Positions 17,385 through 27,013 of a stretch of DNA of 64,000 nt are shown piece after piece. Source of the stretch: Pseudomonas viridiflava (GTDB lineage Bacteria > Pseudomonadota > Gammaproteobacteria > Pseudomonadales > Pseudomonadaceae); NCBI RefSeq assembly GCF_900580865.1, contig NZ_UTBZ01000134.1:124001-188000 (forward strand), written 5' to 3'. The first letter of the stretch is position 1; each line of letters opens with the position of its first letter. The notes under the pieces were generated by a model that was not told where the DNA came from, made no database searches, and was given only the letters and a program-made list of their open reading frames with translations. The translations under genes and the position numbers were made by a program.

Positions 17385-20120
17385 CTAAATCATTAACCCC
17401 AGCTCTTTGGCCCGTGCCACCGCCTGCGTGCGCCGCTCAACCCCCAACTTGCTGTTGATATGGCTGGCGTGGGTTTTCACGGTGTGCAGGGAAATGAACA
17501 ATTGCTCGCTGATCTCCTGATTCGAGCAACCTTGAGCAATCAGGCGCAAAACGGCCAGTTCTCGACTGCTGAGCTGTTCGGCCACTGAAACCTCCGCGAC
17601 GGGACGCGCAGCGGGAAGAGGCAGGTGTTCCAGCAATTGCTGGCTGACGGCTGTCGAAGCGATCGCCACCAATTGCCCGCGCAACCAGTCGCCGTGCGCT
17701 TTCACCAGCAGATCGAATGGCTGCGCCACGCCGCCAGCCGCCGCCTCCAGCGCCTGACTCAGTGCTTTTCTAGCCTCTGGCTCACGCCCACCCACCAGCA
17801 ACAGCGCCACCTTTTGCGTCAACGCCATCACACTGAGCAACTGCCGGCCGGTTTGCTGGCCGTTTTCATGCAACACGCTCAAACGCCCTTCGGCGAGCAT
17901 CGGTTGCCCCTGAATCAGGTCAAGCAGCGCTTGTTGCAGTTCCACATGCAGCGGCAGCTGTGGATGAAATTCTGGTGGAGCAGCAGCGCGTTCGCCCGTG
18001 TACGTCTGACCCAGCCGCGCGAGCCAGGCTTCGGCCAGATCGGTTCGCCCCTGCGCCAGCCACAGTTCACATTTGACCAGAGTGATCATCGCCAGATAGT
18101 AAATCGGCGGCACGTCCCAGATATGCATCAGACGTTCGGCTTCGGCGAGTTCGGCAAAAGCCTTGGCGAACTCGCCACTGCTGCCGTCCAGGCGGGCGAT
18201 CACGCAGTGGCCGATCAACACGCTGATATCGCGACAAGCGCGTGCCTCGCCGATTCCGGCCAACAACCGTACGCGCGCCGCCTGAGGCTGCAAGCGCATC
18301 GCTAACAAGAATCCCTCATACAACGTCAGCCGTGCGCGCACCGCGTACAGACGTTGTGGCGACAAGCCGCGCAAGCGCTCCAGGCCCTGATGGACTTCAT
18401 CGAGAGCGCGCAGAATTTCGCCACGCGACTGCAACACCCGTGCACGGTCGTAATGGGCCAAAGCTTCGAACAGCGGATTGCCGACCCGTTGCGCCAGTTC
18501 AAGGGATTCACGGTTAAGACCGCGTGCGCGCCACAGATCGCCATCAGCAATGGCCAGATTGGACAGGGTCGATAAACACATTAGCCGTTGGCCATAACGT
18601 TTGGCCGGCAAGCTTTCGAGGGCTTCGGTGCAGTACCTGATCGTCAATTCACGATGCCCACGCCCGCGAGCGATGATCCCGCTCAGCGCCAGCCATTGCG
18701 CCAGCATCGACTTTTGCGCGGTGGCCGAAGGCGCCGGCAGGAAACGGCTCAGGTGGCTGGACAACTCTTCGGCCGCATCGAGCTGACAGGCCAACCCCAG
18801 CGCCCAACTGTAAAGCACGATCAGCCGCGGCGTGCTGATCAGCAGGCTGTCGGGCAAATCCATTTTCCAGCGCAGCAGCATGCCGACGTTTTGCTCGGCC
18901 AGCAGTTGCTCTTCGGAGAGGTTTTGTACCAGATTTGCCGCGACATCCAGGTGACCGGCGCGCAATGCCTGCTCGACCGCCTCATCCAGCAGCCCTTGCG
19001 CGTTGAACCAGCGACAGGCACGCAGGTGCAGCGTGGCCGTCGGCACCATCGCTTGGGCAATCGGCCGGCTGCGCAGCAGATCCGAGAACAGGTGGTGATA
19101 GCGATACCAGTGACCGTGCTCGTCCAGCGGCACCAGAAAGACCTGATGCGCCAGCAGAAAACGCAAGATCTCGGCGCTGTCATGGGCTTCGCGCACGGCA
19201 TCGCACAGTTCGCTGCAAAAACGCTCTTGCGGTGCGGTGTCGTAGAGAAAGGCCTGCACTTCGGCGGGCAGGCAATCGATGACTTCTTCCAGCAGATAAT
19301 CGCGGATCAGCCCTTCCCCGCCGTTCAGCGCTTGTGGCAGCGCCGCATCACTGCCCGCTTCGGACACCGCCAGCAGCCAGAAGCGCAAACCGGCGACCCA
19401 GCCCTCACTGCGCTGGATCAAATTTTCCAGCGCTTCACCGCGCAGTGAACTGCTGTGGCGATCGAGCAAGGTCAGGGCTTCGTCGTGGGTCAGGCGCAGA
19501 TCCTGCTCGTGCAACTCCAGCAACTGCCGCGACAGACGCAAACGCGCCAGGTGCCAGTCCGGGCGCTGGCGACTGGTCACCATCACCAGCAAGCCATCAG
19601 GCAGGTGATTGAGGAAAAATTGCAGGCAACGGTCAAGCACCGGGCCTTGCGCGAGATGGTAATCGTCGAGCACCAGTAGCAGCGGTGCGCCGGGGTCGAG
19701 GTGCAGGGTCAATTCATCAAGCAGGCCATCGAGCCATTCTTCGAAGGCAAATGGCTGATGGCGTTGGCGCATTTTCAGCAGGCCGAGTGCGCGACTGCCC
19801 AGTTGCGGAAAGTAGTCCTGCAAGCCTTCGAGCAAACGTTCGAGAAAGCGCCCGGGGTCGCTGTCGCGAGGGCTCAGCCCCAGCCAGAGGCTTTGCCAGT
19901 GCGCCGGCAGACTCTGACAGAACTCCACCGCCAGCGAGCTCTTGCCGAATCCGGCGGGGGCGCTGACCAGCAACAAGCGTCCACCGAGTCCGGCCTGCAG
20001 GCGCTCGCAAAGGCGTGGTCGCAGCACGTAGCCGTCAGGTAATGGCGGGCGAAAAAAACGCCCGTCCAATGCCGCGACGGCAACACTTGCGGGACCCGGA
20101 AGTGGGGACAGATCAGTCAT
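17385..20120 (-). CDS. MalT-like LuxR-family transcriptional regulator (LAL)
   Basis: A 911-residue large ATP-binding LuxR regulator. The N-terminal STAND/NTPase has Walker A SAPAGFGKSS near residue 55 and LLLVLDDYHLAQG as Walker B. A long TPR-like region follows, then a C-terminal LuxR HTH (about 845-911) with LSSRELAVLRLIAQGCSNQEIS and HTVKTHASHINSKLGV. It is encoded just downstream of the DUF1302-DUF1329 pair, separated by a terminator, and is the likely activator of that pair or of the adjacent acyl-CoA ligase. Signal unknown. Confidence 0.92.
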   Translation of the reverse strand: MTDLSPLPGPASVAVAALDGRFFRPPLPDGYVLRPRLCERLQAGLGGRLLLVSAPAGFGKSSLAVEFCQSLPAHWQSLWLGLSPRDSDPGRFLERLLEGLQDYFPQLGSRALGLLKMRQRHQPFAFEEWLDGLLDELTLHLDPGAPLLLVLDDYHLAQGPVLDRCLQFFLNHLPDGLLVMVTSRQRPDWHLARLRLSRQLLELHEQDLRLTHDEALTLLDRHSSSLRGEALENLIQRSEGWVAGLRFWLLAVSEAGSDAALPQALNGGEGLIRDYLLEEVIDCLPAEVQAFLYDTAPQERFCSELCDAVREAHDSAEILRFLLAHQVFLVPLDEHGHWYRYHHLFSDLLRSRPIAQAMVPTATLHLRACRWFNAQGLLDEAVEQALRAGHLDVAANLVQNLSEEQLLAEQNVGMLLRWKMDLPDSLLISTPRLIVLYSWALGLACQLDAAEELSSHLSRFLPAPSATAQKSMLAQWLALSGIIARGRGHRELTIRYCTEALESLPAKRYGQRLMCLSTLSNLAIADGDLWRARGLNRESLELAQRVGNPLFEALAHYDRARVLQSRGEILRALDEVHQGLERLRGLSPQRLYAVRARLTLYEGFLLAMRLQPQAARVRLLAGIGEARACRDISVLIGHCVIARLDGSSGEFAKAFAELAEAERLMHIWDVPPIYYLAMITLVKCELWLAQGRTDLAEAWLARLGQTYTGERAAAPPEFHPQLPLHVELQQALLDLIQGQPMLAEGRLSVLHENGQQTGRQLLSVMALTQKVALLLVGGREPEARKALSQALEAAAGGVAQPFDLLVKAHGDWLRGQLVAIASTAVSQQLLEHLPLPAARPVAEVSVAEQLSSRELAVLRLIAQGCSNQEISEQLFISLHTVKTHASHINSKLGVERRTQAVARAKELGLMI

Positions 20121-20233
20121 GGCCGGCTCTTGTTCGAATTGCTGTTGGCGGCGTTGCAGATGTCCGCAGACTAGCCTTAAACGAACCGGTTATGAAGGTT
20201 GCTGCTACAAATGGCTACAAAAAGGCTACAGGC

Positions 20234-20266
20234 AAAAAAACGCCCCGAACCAGTCGGGGCGTTTTC
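20234..20266 (-). terminator. Terminator after the DUF1329 gene
   Basis: An 8-bp stem (CGCCCCGA/TCGGGGCG, 5-base loop) is followed on the minus strand by a seven-base T-run, 36 bases past the DUF1329 stop. It separates that gene from the LuxR gene. Confidence 0.88.
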
Positions 20267-20296
20267 ACGAGGATGCGGCCTCGGTTTTACAGCGGG

Positions 20297-21661
20297 TTAG
20301 CGGACACCGTCCTGACGCAGTGCGGCCGGGGTGAAGTCGCTGGTGGTAGCAGTGAAACCGAAGTCATACGCACTCTTCTCTTCGTTCTTCATGCCCAGTG
20401 CCAGATAGCGGCCGGACTGCAGGTCGTAGAGGGTTTCCAGGGCATACCACGGCACTTGTTTGTCGTAGTAGTTCTCGGCATGCGCCTCGGCCACACGCCA
20501 CAGTTGGCCACGACCGTCGTAGTGATCGATCACCGCTGCCTGCCAGGTGTCTTCGTCGATGTAGAAGTCACGCTTGGCGTAGATATGACGCTGACCTTCC
20601 TTCAGGGTTGCTACCACATGCCAGACGCGACGCAGCTCGTAACGCGCCAGGTCCTGGTTGATGTGGCCGGCCTTGATGATGTCGGCGTACTTCAGCTTCG
20701 GATCGTCGAGCTTGTAGCTGTCGGAGGCGATGTACATCTCTTTCTTGCCTTCGAGTTTCCAGTCGTAGCGATCCGGCGCACCGTTGAACATGTCGAGGTT
20801 GTCGGAGGTACGCAGGCCATCCGCCGCAGTACCCGGGCCGTCGTAGGACACTTGTGGCGCACGACGCACACGACGCTGACCGGCGTTGTAGACCCACGCC
20901 GAACGCGGCTCCTTCACCTGATCGAGGGTTTCGTGCACCAACAGTACACCACCGGCCAGACGCGCCGGCGCAGTCACTTTCTGCTTGAAGTAGAACAGGA
21001 TGTTGCCCGGGTTTGCCGGATCGTAGTCCTTCATCTTGTCGCGGAACACGAACTGATCCTGGAAGTACACCAGGCTGTACGAGCCATTCGGTTGCGGCGT
21101 GGCCTGGGTCACCAGACGGGTCACGCTGCCACCGCGATAGCGGGTGATGTGGTTCCAGATGACTTCCACGCCGCTTTTCGGAATCGGGAACGGCACTGCC
21201 GTGTCGAAATTCTCCAGACCGTTGCCGCCGGACACCAGGTTGGTGGTGGTGGCGTTTTTCTTGATGGCGGCAAACACGTCATCCGGCACGGTTGCGCCAC
21301 GGTGGGACGGGTAAACCGGCATCTTGAAGGTCTCCGGGTAACGCTTGAACATCGCGTATTGACCCGGCGCCAGCTTGTCCTTGTACTTGTCGACATCCTT
21401 GGCAGTGATAGTGAACAGCGGTTGTTCGCTGGCGTAAGGGTTGGACAGGAAGCCCCGCGCATCGACGCTGCCGGCATTCTTCGGCAGCGGCTTCCACGCC
21501 GGGATCGAATTGTCGGCGTTGCCGGCCATTTCCGCGCCCATCGGGGTCAGGCTTTTACCCAGCTTGTCCGCTTCGGCAGCGGGAACCGCCGCCATGACAC
21601 CAGTCGCCAGCAGCGACAGGCCCAGAACACCGGCGTGGAACAGACTCTTTGTTATTTTCAT
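20297..21661 (-). CDS. DUF1329 domain-containing exported protein
   Basis: A 454-residue protein with a cleavable signal peptide (MKITKSLFHAGVLGLSLLATGVMA) and the DUF1329 domain over the rest. The fold of this family resembles LolA/LolB-type lipid carriers in current models; that is family-level knowledge, not visible here. It starts 26 bases after the DUF1302 gene, so the two are one operon. DUF1329 and DUF1302 genes are almost always paired in Proteobacteria. I infer a role in moving hydrophobic compounds through the periplasm. Confidence 0.9.
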   Translation of the reverse strand: MKITKSLFHAGVLGLSLLATGVMAAVPAAEADKLGKSLTPMGAEMAGNADNSIPAWKPLPKNAGSVDARGFLSNPYASEQPLFTITAKDVDKYKDKLAPGQYAMFKRYPETFKMPVYPSHRGATVPDDVFAAIKKNATTTNLVSGGNGLENFDTAVPFPIPKSGVEVIWNHITRYRGGSVTRLVTQATPQPNGSYSLVYFQDQFVFRDKMKDYDPANPGNILFYFKQKVTAPARLAGGVLLVHETLDQVKEPRSAWVYNAGQRRVRRAPQVSYDGPGTAADGLRTSDNLDMFNGAPDRYDWKLEGKKEMYIASDSYKLDDPKLKYADIIKAGHINQDLARYELRRVWHVVATLKEGQRHIYAKRDFYIDEDTWQAAVIDHYDGRGQLWRVAEAHAENYYDKQVPWYALETLYDLQSGRYLALGMKNEEKSAYDFGFTATTSDFTPAALRQDGVR

Positions 21662-21687
21662 AAATTCGTTCGTCCTGAATGCAGTGC

Positions 21688-23577
21688 TTAGAAGTTCACG
21701 CCGAAGCTGAGCGCAACGAAGTCGCGGTCATCCACAGTGGTGTACTTGCCGTCAAAGAAGTTGGTGTAAGCCAGGCTCGCGGTGTAGGTGTTCTGGTATT
21801 CGGCATCAACGCCCAGGCTGACCGCTTTGCGACCTTCCTCGAAGTTGCCGCCAGGGCCTGGCGAGTAACCGCTGACGTCGTGGGACCAGGCCACGTTCGG
21901 CTTGAGGTTCACACCGGCGAAGACGTCGTTGTATTCCCAGATGGCGCGACCGCGGTAGCCCCACGACATCGAGGTGGTGAAGCCGTCGTTGTCGCAATTG
22001 CGGCTGCGATTGTTCTGCGGCGAACCCGGCCCCGCACCATTGATGGTGCTGGCGTTGAGAATGTTGGCGCAGGTATTGACACCGCCAGTGGCTGGCAACT
22101 CACCCGGGCCGTACACCGGATCACGGCCGTAACGCATGTCGGAGCGGCTTTCCAGCCCGCCGACGTAGGTCGCACCGACTTCGCCGACGAGGGTCAGACG
22201 GCTGGCGCCCATGACCTGATCGAAGAAGTGCGTGAACGTCGTTTGAATCTGGGTGATTTCCTTGCGCTCGTAACCGTGCAGGTCCTGACCCGGCACGCCA
22301 GTGAGCAGCGAAGCGTTGGTCAGTGCGCCGCCCAACGGACGTACACCGGCGAACAGAATGTCGGTGGAGTTCAGTTGTACCGGCGCGTTCGGACGGTAGC
22401 TGATCTCACCACTCCACGCCGTACCGGTAGGCAGGGTGGTGGAGAAGCTCAGACCATAGAGGCGAATGTCTTCAGGGTATTCGATGAAGTAGTTCGAGTT
22501 GCCCGCCACCAGCAGTGGTGCGAGGGCCGCGAACGGTCCAGGCAAAGATGCTGCGGTGTTGTAGACCGACTGTGGCGCACCGGTGGCGCTGAAGATCGGC
22601 GCACGGCTGTGGTAGTTCATGAAATACGCGCCGAACTCGGTATCCAGTGGCTCGAACATGTATTTCAGAGACGCGCCCCACTGGCCGCTGTCGCGGGCAT
22701 CGCGGTCCGGACCACGGCGCACCAGAACGCCTTCTTCGTTGACGTTGACACCGTTGGCGGCCAATGGGCCAAGGGCCACGGCCGGGATTTGTGAACGCTT
22801 GTTCAACACGCGCAGGTTGTCGTTGCAACCGTCGGCAACGATGTCCGGCTGCGAGAAGAACGTGCCGCAGTTATCGACGACGGTCTGGTCCCATTCCAGT
22901 TGATAGAACGCTTCAGCCGAAAGGTTTTCGGTCAGGCTCTGGGACACGTAGAACATGTTGACCGGGATCAGGCCTTCCTTGATCTCGGCGCCGGGACGGC
23001 GGAATGCGGAGACGTCGATCGGGTTGATCGAGTTGATGCCGCCGCCGATGAAGGTACTTTCACCCCAGCTCACCACCTGCTTGCCCAGACGCACGGAACC
23101 CGGCTGATCGGCGATCGCGTAGTTGTGGTAGACGAAGGCGTCGAGGATCTGCCCGCCGGACGACTTGGCGCCCTCTTTGCGACCCGAATCGCTGATGTCC
23201 TTGAACTCGCGGCTTTCATCCTTGAGTTCGAAGTCGTACCAGTATTTGCCACGGACGAACACGCCGGTGTCGCCGTATTTCAGTTCAAGGTCATGGATAC
23301 CCTTGAAGATCTTCGAAAAGGTTTCACCGCTCTTGAAGTTGGCGTGACCGTCATCGGACGTCTGCGACAGGCCGTGGCCGCCGTTGTTGACGCCGATCAG
23401 GTTCTTGTTCGGGCTCTGAGTAGACCAACTGGCACCGATCGACAGCGACGAGTCGAACTGGCCTTCGATTTCACCGACGTTGAAACTGACGCCGAATGCG
23501 GGCCCGGCGAGCGAAGAGGCAAGACTGACTGCCAGAGGCAGTTTCGCCCGGCGCCAGAACTGGTTTACTGAGGTCAT
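21688..23577 (-). CDS. DUF1302 domain-containing outer-membrane protein
   Basis: A 629-residue exported protein starting MTSVNQFWRRAKLPLAVSLASSLAGPAFG. It is rich in alternating aromatic/polar segments and ends in VALSFGVNF, a terminal Phe motif typical of beta-barrel outer-membrane proteins. ATG 23577 has GGAG in front and directly precedes the signal peptide; the frame is open to 23832 without a better start. It probably forms the outer-membrane component of the DUF1302/DUF1329 pair, for a hydrophobic substrate. FadL-like uptake or export are both possible. Confidence 0.88.
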   Translation of the reverse strand: MTSVNQFWRRAKLPLAVSLASSLAGPAFGVSFNVGEIEGQFDSSLSIGASWSTQSPNKNLIGVNNGGHGLSQTSDDGHANFKSGETFSKIFKGIHDLELKYGDTGVFVRGKYWYDFELKDESREFKDISDSGRKEGAKSSGGQILDAFVYHNYAIADQPGSVRLGKQVVSWGESTFIGGGINSINPIDVSAFRRPGAEIKEGLIPVNMFYVSQSLTENLSAEAFYQLEWDQTVVDNCGTFFSQPDIVADGCNDNLRVLNKRSQIPAVALGPLAANGVNVNEEGVLVRRGPDRDARDSGQWGASLKYMFEPLDTEFGAYFMNYHSRAPIFSATGAPQSVYNTAASLPGPFAALAPLLVAGNSNYFIEYPEDIRLYGLSFSTTLPTGTAWSGEISYRPNAPVQLNSTDILFAGVRPLGGALTNASLLTGVPGQDLHGYERKEITQIQTTFTHFFDQVMGASRLTLVGEVGATYVGGLESRSDMRYGRDPVYGPGELPATGGVNTCANILNASTINGAGPGSPQNNRSRNCDNDGFTTSMSWGYRGRAIWEYNDVFAGVNLKPNVAWSHDVSGYSPGPGGNFEEGRKAVSLGVDAEYQNTYTASLAYTNFFDGKYTTVDDRDFVALSFGVNF

Positions 23578-23914
23578 CGACGCTACTCCATGTGCATTAT
23601 TGTTATGGCAGTGAGTACTTTTAAAAACGTCCGAAGGACCGGGTGCCAGAGACAGCCCGAAGTCACTCCAAAGATGCATCGCCCCGATTTGTGCGTGTGC
23701 TCCGTTCTTAAAAATCCTTGAGCGGACTATAGCCAGCAGGTGGTACTGCTTGATCCCTCTAAAGTGTGATTTGCAGCTGCCGGCCACTCTGGAACAGTCC
23801 TTTCGCCAGTCCGACGCATGTCGGCACGGCAAGGATGGCTGATTTTTTCGATTTCACAAGCCAAGCGCTTGCTTGGTGGGTCTGGCGCGCCGTTTTCGGC
23901 GCGCCAGCAGACAC
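23578..23914. other. Intergenic region upstream of the DUF1302-DUF1329 operon
   Basis: No gene is supported in these 337 bases. The segment holds the 5' leader and presumably the promoter of the DUF1302 gene. It also contains a 16-base hairpin sequence (CCAAGCGCTTGCTTGG, 23861-23876) and an 11-bp perfect stem (CTGGCGCGCCG/CGGCGCGCCAG, 23882-23907). The second is just past the stop of the acyl-CoA ligase gene and may end that transcript, though no T-run follows. Confidence 0.6.
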
Positions 23915-25597
23915 TTAAAGTGTCGAGAGGAAGGTGCTGTTGTTGGCCTGCCATTCGGTGATGTCGAGGCGGATGCGCTTCTTGTCGAGCTTGCCGACAC
24001 TGGTCTTGGGAATTTCGGTAACAAGGGCGATCTGACTCGGAATCGCCCACTTGCTCAGGTGGCCCAATTCCACGAACGGCTTGAGGTGTTCCTTGAGCTC
24101 GCGCGCCCCGATCTCGTGGCCCTCACGAATCACCAGCAGAGCAAACGGGCGCTCGCCCCACTGCGGATCGGCGATGCCCACCACTGCTACTTCGCGTACC
24201 GCGACGTGGCGGCTGATCAGGTCTTCGAGGTCCAGCGAAGAGATCCACTCGCCGCCGGTCTTGATCACATCCTTGATGCGGTCGCGGATGTCGATCACGC
24301 CCATGCTGTCGAGCGTGGCGACGTCGCCGGTGTGCAGCCAGCCGCCGGCCCAGAGTTCGGCACCCTTCTGCGGTTCGTTGAAATAGCCTTCGGTGAGCCA
24401 TGGCGCGCGCAGCACCAGCTCGCCCTGAGTCTCGCCGTCGGCCGGGAGGAAATTACCGTCGCCGTCGACAATCGCCGCTTCCACCAACGGCCCAGGTACA
24501 CCGGCCTTGATCCGGTAAGTGGTGCGTTCGTCTTCGGTGCCGGCCATCAACTCGTCATTGAGGTGCGCACAGGACACCAACGGCCCGGTTTCCGACATGC
24601 CATACGCGGCGGTCAGCTGAATGCCCCGCGCCTTGGCGGTTTCGTACAGCGTGCGATTGAGCGCGCTGCCGCCAATGACGATTTTCCAACCACCGAAATC
24701 AGTGCCCTGCGCGCCTTTGGCGTTAAGCAGCATTTGCAGGATGGTCGGTACACAGTGAGAGAAGGTGACCTTCTCTTTGCGCCACAACTGCACAAGAAAC
24801 TCCGGATCGTAACGTCCCGGATAAACCTGCTTCAGGCCCAACATGGTCGCCACGTACGGCAGGCCCCAGGCGTGAACGTGGAACATCGGCGTGATCGGCA
24901 TGTACACATCGTTGGTGCCGAGCAGGCGCACGCTGTCGATGGAGCCCATGATCGTCGACACGCCCATGGTGTGCAGCACCAGTTGCCGATGGGTGAAATA
25001 CACGCCTTTCGGGTTGCCGGTGGTGCCGGTGGTGTAGAACGTGGTGGCGACCGAGTTTTCGTCGAAGTCCTGGAAATCGTACTGCGGGCTAGCGGCCGCC
25101 AGCAGTTGCTCGTACTCGCCAACCAGATTCGGCAAATCGGCGGTCTTCTCCGGCAGATCGGTCAGCAGCAGGGTTTTCTCGACCGTGGTCAGGTGCGGCG
25201 CGATCGCTTGGTACAAACCGACAAACTCGCTGTTGACCAGCACAAAGCGGTCCTCGGCGTGGTTCATGGTGTAGAGGATCTGCTCAGGCGACAGACGCAC
25301 GTTGATGGTGTGGATCACCGCGCCAATCATTGGTATCGCGAACATGCACTCCAGATAACGGTGACTGTCCCAGTCCATCACCGCGACGGTGTCACCGGCC
25401 CTCACACCGGCCGCCGTCAGCACGTTGGCCAACCGCGCCACGCGCTCGATCAGGGTCGGGTAGCTATAGCGAATCTGGTCGCGGTAAATGATCTCGCGGG
25501 TTTTCTCGTAGCGGGCGCCGGACATCAGCAGCCGCTTGATCAGCAATGGATACTGGTAGGCCCCATCGGCCGGGGGAATGACGCGAGTCTGCAACAT
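23915..25597 (-). CDS. Medium/long-chain fatty-acyl-CoA ligase (AlkK-like)
   Basis: A 560-residue AMP-forming acyl-CoA synthetase. The phosphate loop is YTTGTTGNPKG, the acyl/AMP site AAYGMSETGP, the hinge region GWLHTGDVATLD, and the catalytic lysine is in VGKLDKKRIR. It resembles AlkK-type medium-chain ligases; in P. putida a comparable enzyme (which I recall as PP_0763) also neighbours DUF1302/DUF1329 and LuxR genes. It activates free fatty acids for beta-oxidation or other use. It is upstream of the DUF1302 operon on the same strand with a 337-base gap, so separately promoted. Confidence 0.9.
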   Translation of the reverse strand: MLQTRVIPPADGAYQYPLLIKRLLMSGARYEKTREIIYRDQIRYSYPTLIERVARLANVLTAAGVRAGDTVAVMDWDSHRYLECMFAIPMIGAVIHTINVRLSPEQILYTMNHAEDRFVLVNSEFVGLYQAIAPHLTTVEKTLLLTDLPEKTADLPNLVGEYEQLLAAASPQYDFQDFDENSVATTFYTTGTTGNPKGVYFTHRQLVLHTMGVSTIMGSIDSVRLLGTNDVYMPITPMFHVHAWGLPYVATMLGLKQVYPGRYDPEFLVQLWRKEKVTFSHCVPTILQMLLNAKGAQGTDFGGWKIVIGGSALNRTLYETAKARGIQLTAAYGMSETGPLVSCAHLNDELMAGTEDERTTYRIKAGVPGPLVEAAIVDGDGNFLPADGETQGELVLRAPWLTEGYFNEPQKGAELWAGGWLHTGDVATLDSMGVIDIRDRIKDVIKTGGEWISSLDLEDLISRHVAVREVAVVGIADPQWGERPFALLVIREGHEIGARELKEHLKPFVELGHLSKWAIPSQIALVTEIPKTSVGKLDKKRIRLDITEWQANNSTFLSTL

Positions 25598-25743
25598 AAG
25601 AATCCCTTTTCTGACTGCACGGTGTTGGCGTAGAGATCGTTACTCTAGAACCCTTATACGCCAGCCAAATCAGCCAAAGGAATGATTTGCAAAGCCGTAC
25701 AAATGCTAGCTTTGCGCCAGCATTTGCCGGTTTTCGTCTTCGG

Positions 25744-26928
25744 TCAGGCCGTTTGTCCTACTGCCTCTTCAGAAGGCGTCCGTGGGAATAAGACTGCAGC
25801 AAGGAAGGTCAAAGCGCCGAAACCCGCGAGAATCAAGTACAGGCCTACAAAACCATGGCGCGGTTCAATATAGGAAATGAGCGGAATCGCCGTCGCACTT
25901 GCACCGAACGATAAACAGTAGCGCAGGGCGAACACCCGTGATTGCCATTGCGGGGCAACGAAGTTGGCAACCATCGCATCGTTCACGGTGACCTGACCAA
26001 ACACCACGAACATGAACGCTGCGCCGAGGGCGATCACCGCCCAGCCGTCGGCATAGGCCAGCGCAAACAGCAGCGGTGCCTGGCACAGCGTCAGGACAAT
26101 GAACGGCCATTTCAGGCTGAGCCGATGCAGCACTCGACCGATGCTCAACTGCGCAATCGCACCAAAGGCATACGCCAGACTGACCACCACGCCGAGGGTT
26201 TGCGGCGAGGCGAACAGTTCATGCAAACGTTCCTGAAACAACTTCGGATAGGTCATGGTGGTGGCGTTGAACACCACGCCGCCGGTGGCCGTGGCCAACG
26301 CCAGCACGCCGAAAACCATCACCATCGAGATGCGCTGACCGGCCGCCCCCTTGAGTGGCGTGTGCGCACGCGTCGGAATCGGTTCTTCGCGCACCTGCAA
26401 GGCGAAGCCAAAACCCAGCACAATCGCCACCGCACCCGGTAACAGAAACGCCGAGCGCCAGCCGAATTGCGCCACCAGCAAGCCGGTGATCAGCGCCGAA
26501 AACGCCACGCCCAGATTGCCCCACATGCCGTTGATGCCGATTTCACGACCACGGTTCTGCGCGGAAGCAACGAGCATTGCCGTGCCCACCGGGTGATAAA
26601 TCGCCGCGAAAATACCGATCAGGGTCAGGCCGATCACCAGCATGCTCGGGCTGCTGCTCAGCCCAGTGAAGATCGCCGAGGCACCGATACCGAAGAAAAA
26701 CACCAGCATCATCTGCCGCCGACTCCAGTGATCGCCGAGCCAACCGGCGGGTAGCGAACAGGCGCCGAAGGCAATGAAACCGCCCAGTGACAAGCCGATC
26801 AGCGTGGCGTAGTCGAGGCCGAACGCTTGAGTCATGCCGAGCACGGCGGCGGGAAAAATCAGCATGAACATGTGATCGATCACATGCGCGGCGTTGATGT
26901 AGCGAATGATATTACGGGATTGATTCAT
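25744..26928 (-). CDS. MFS transporter
   Basis: A 394-residue major facilitator superfamily protein with about twelve hydrophobic segments and the loop 2-3 motif GDHWSRRQMM. It ends PRTPSEEAVGQTA. The substrate cannot be predicted. It is divergent from an AraC-family regulator whose start is 85 bases away, a common regulator/transporter pairing. Confidence 0.87.
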   Translation of the reverse strand: MNQSRNIIRYINAAHVIDHMFMLIFPAAVLGMTQAFGLDYATLIGLSLGGFIAFGACSLPAGWLGDHWSRRQMMLVFFFGIGASAIFTGLSSSPSMLVIGLTLIGIFAAIYHPVGTAMLVASAQNRGREIGINGMWGNLGVAFSALITGLLVAQFGWRSAFLLPGAVAIVLGFGFALQVREEPIPTRAHTPLKGAAGQRISMVMVFGVLALATATGGVVFNATTMTYPKLFQERLHELFASPQTLGVVVSLAYAFGAIAQLSIGRVLHRLSLKWPFIVLTLCQAPLLFALAYADGWAVIALGAAFMFVVFGQVTVNDAMVANFVAPQWQSRVFALRYCLSFGASATAIPLISYIEPRHGFVGLYLILAGFGALTFLAAVLFPRTPSEEAVGQTA

Positions 26929-27013
26929 GGCGGCACGCTATACGTTGTTGTGTGCCGTTTATGCTAGGTTGGCCGCAAAGCGCATTCCTGCCAAGCAAGT
27001 CATCGAATCAGAC

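Noticed and set aside
20015-21691. Plus-strand open frame of 558 codons
   Set aside because: Antisense to the DUF1329 gene with no recognisable domain or ribosome site.
23873-25633. Long plus-strand open frame of 586 codons
   Set aside because: It lies antisense to the acyl-CoA ligase, which has clear family motifs. Its composition (many His, Arg, Val) is that of a GC-rich shadow frame.
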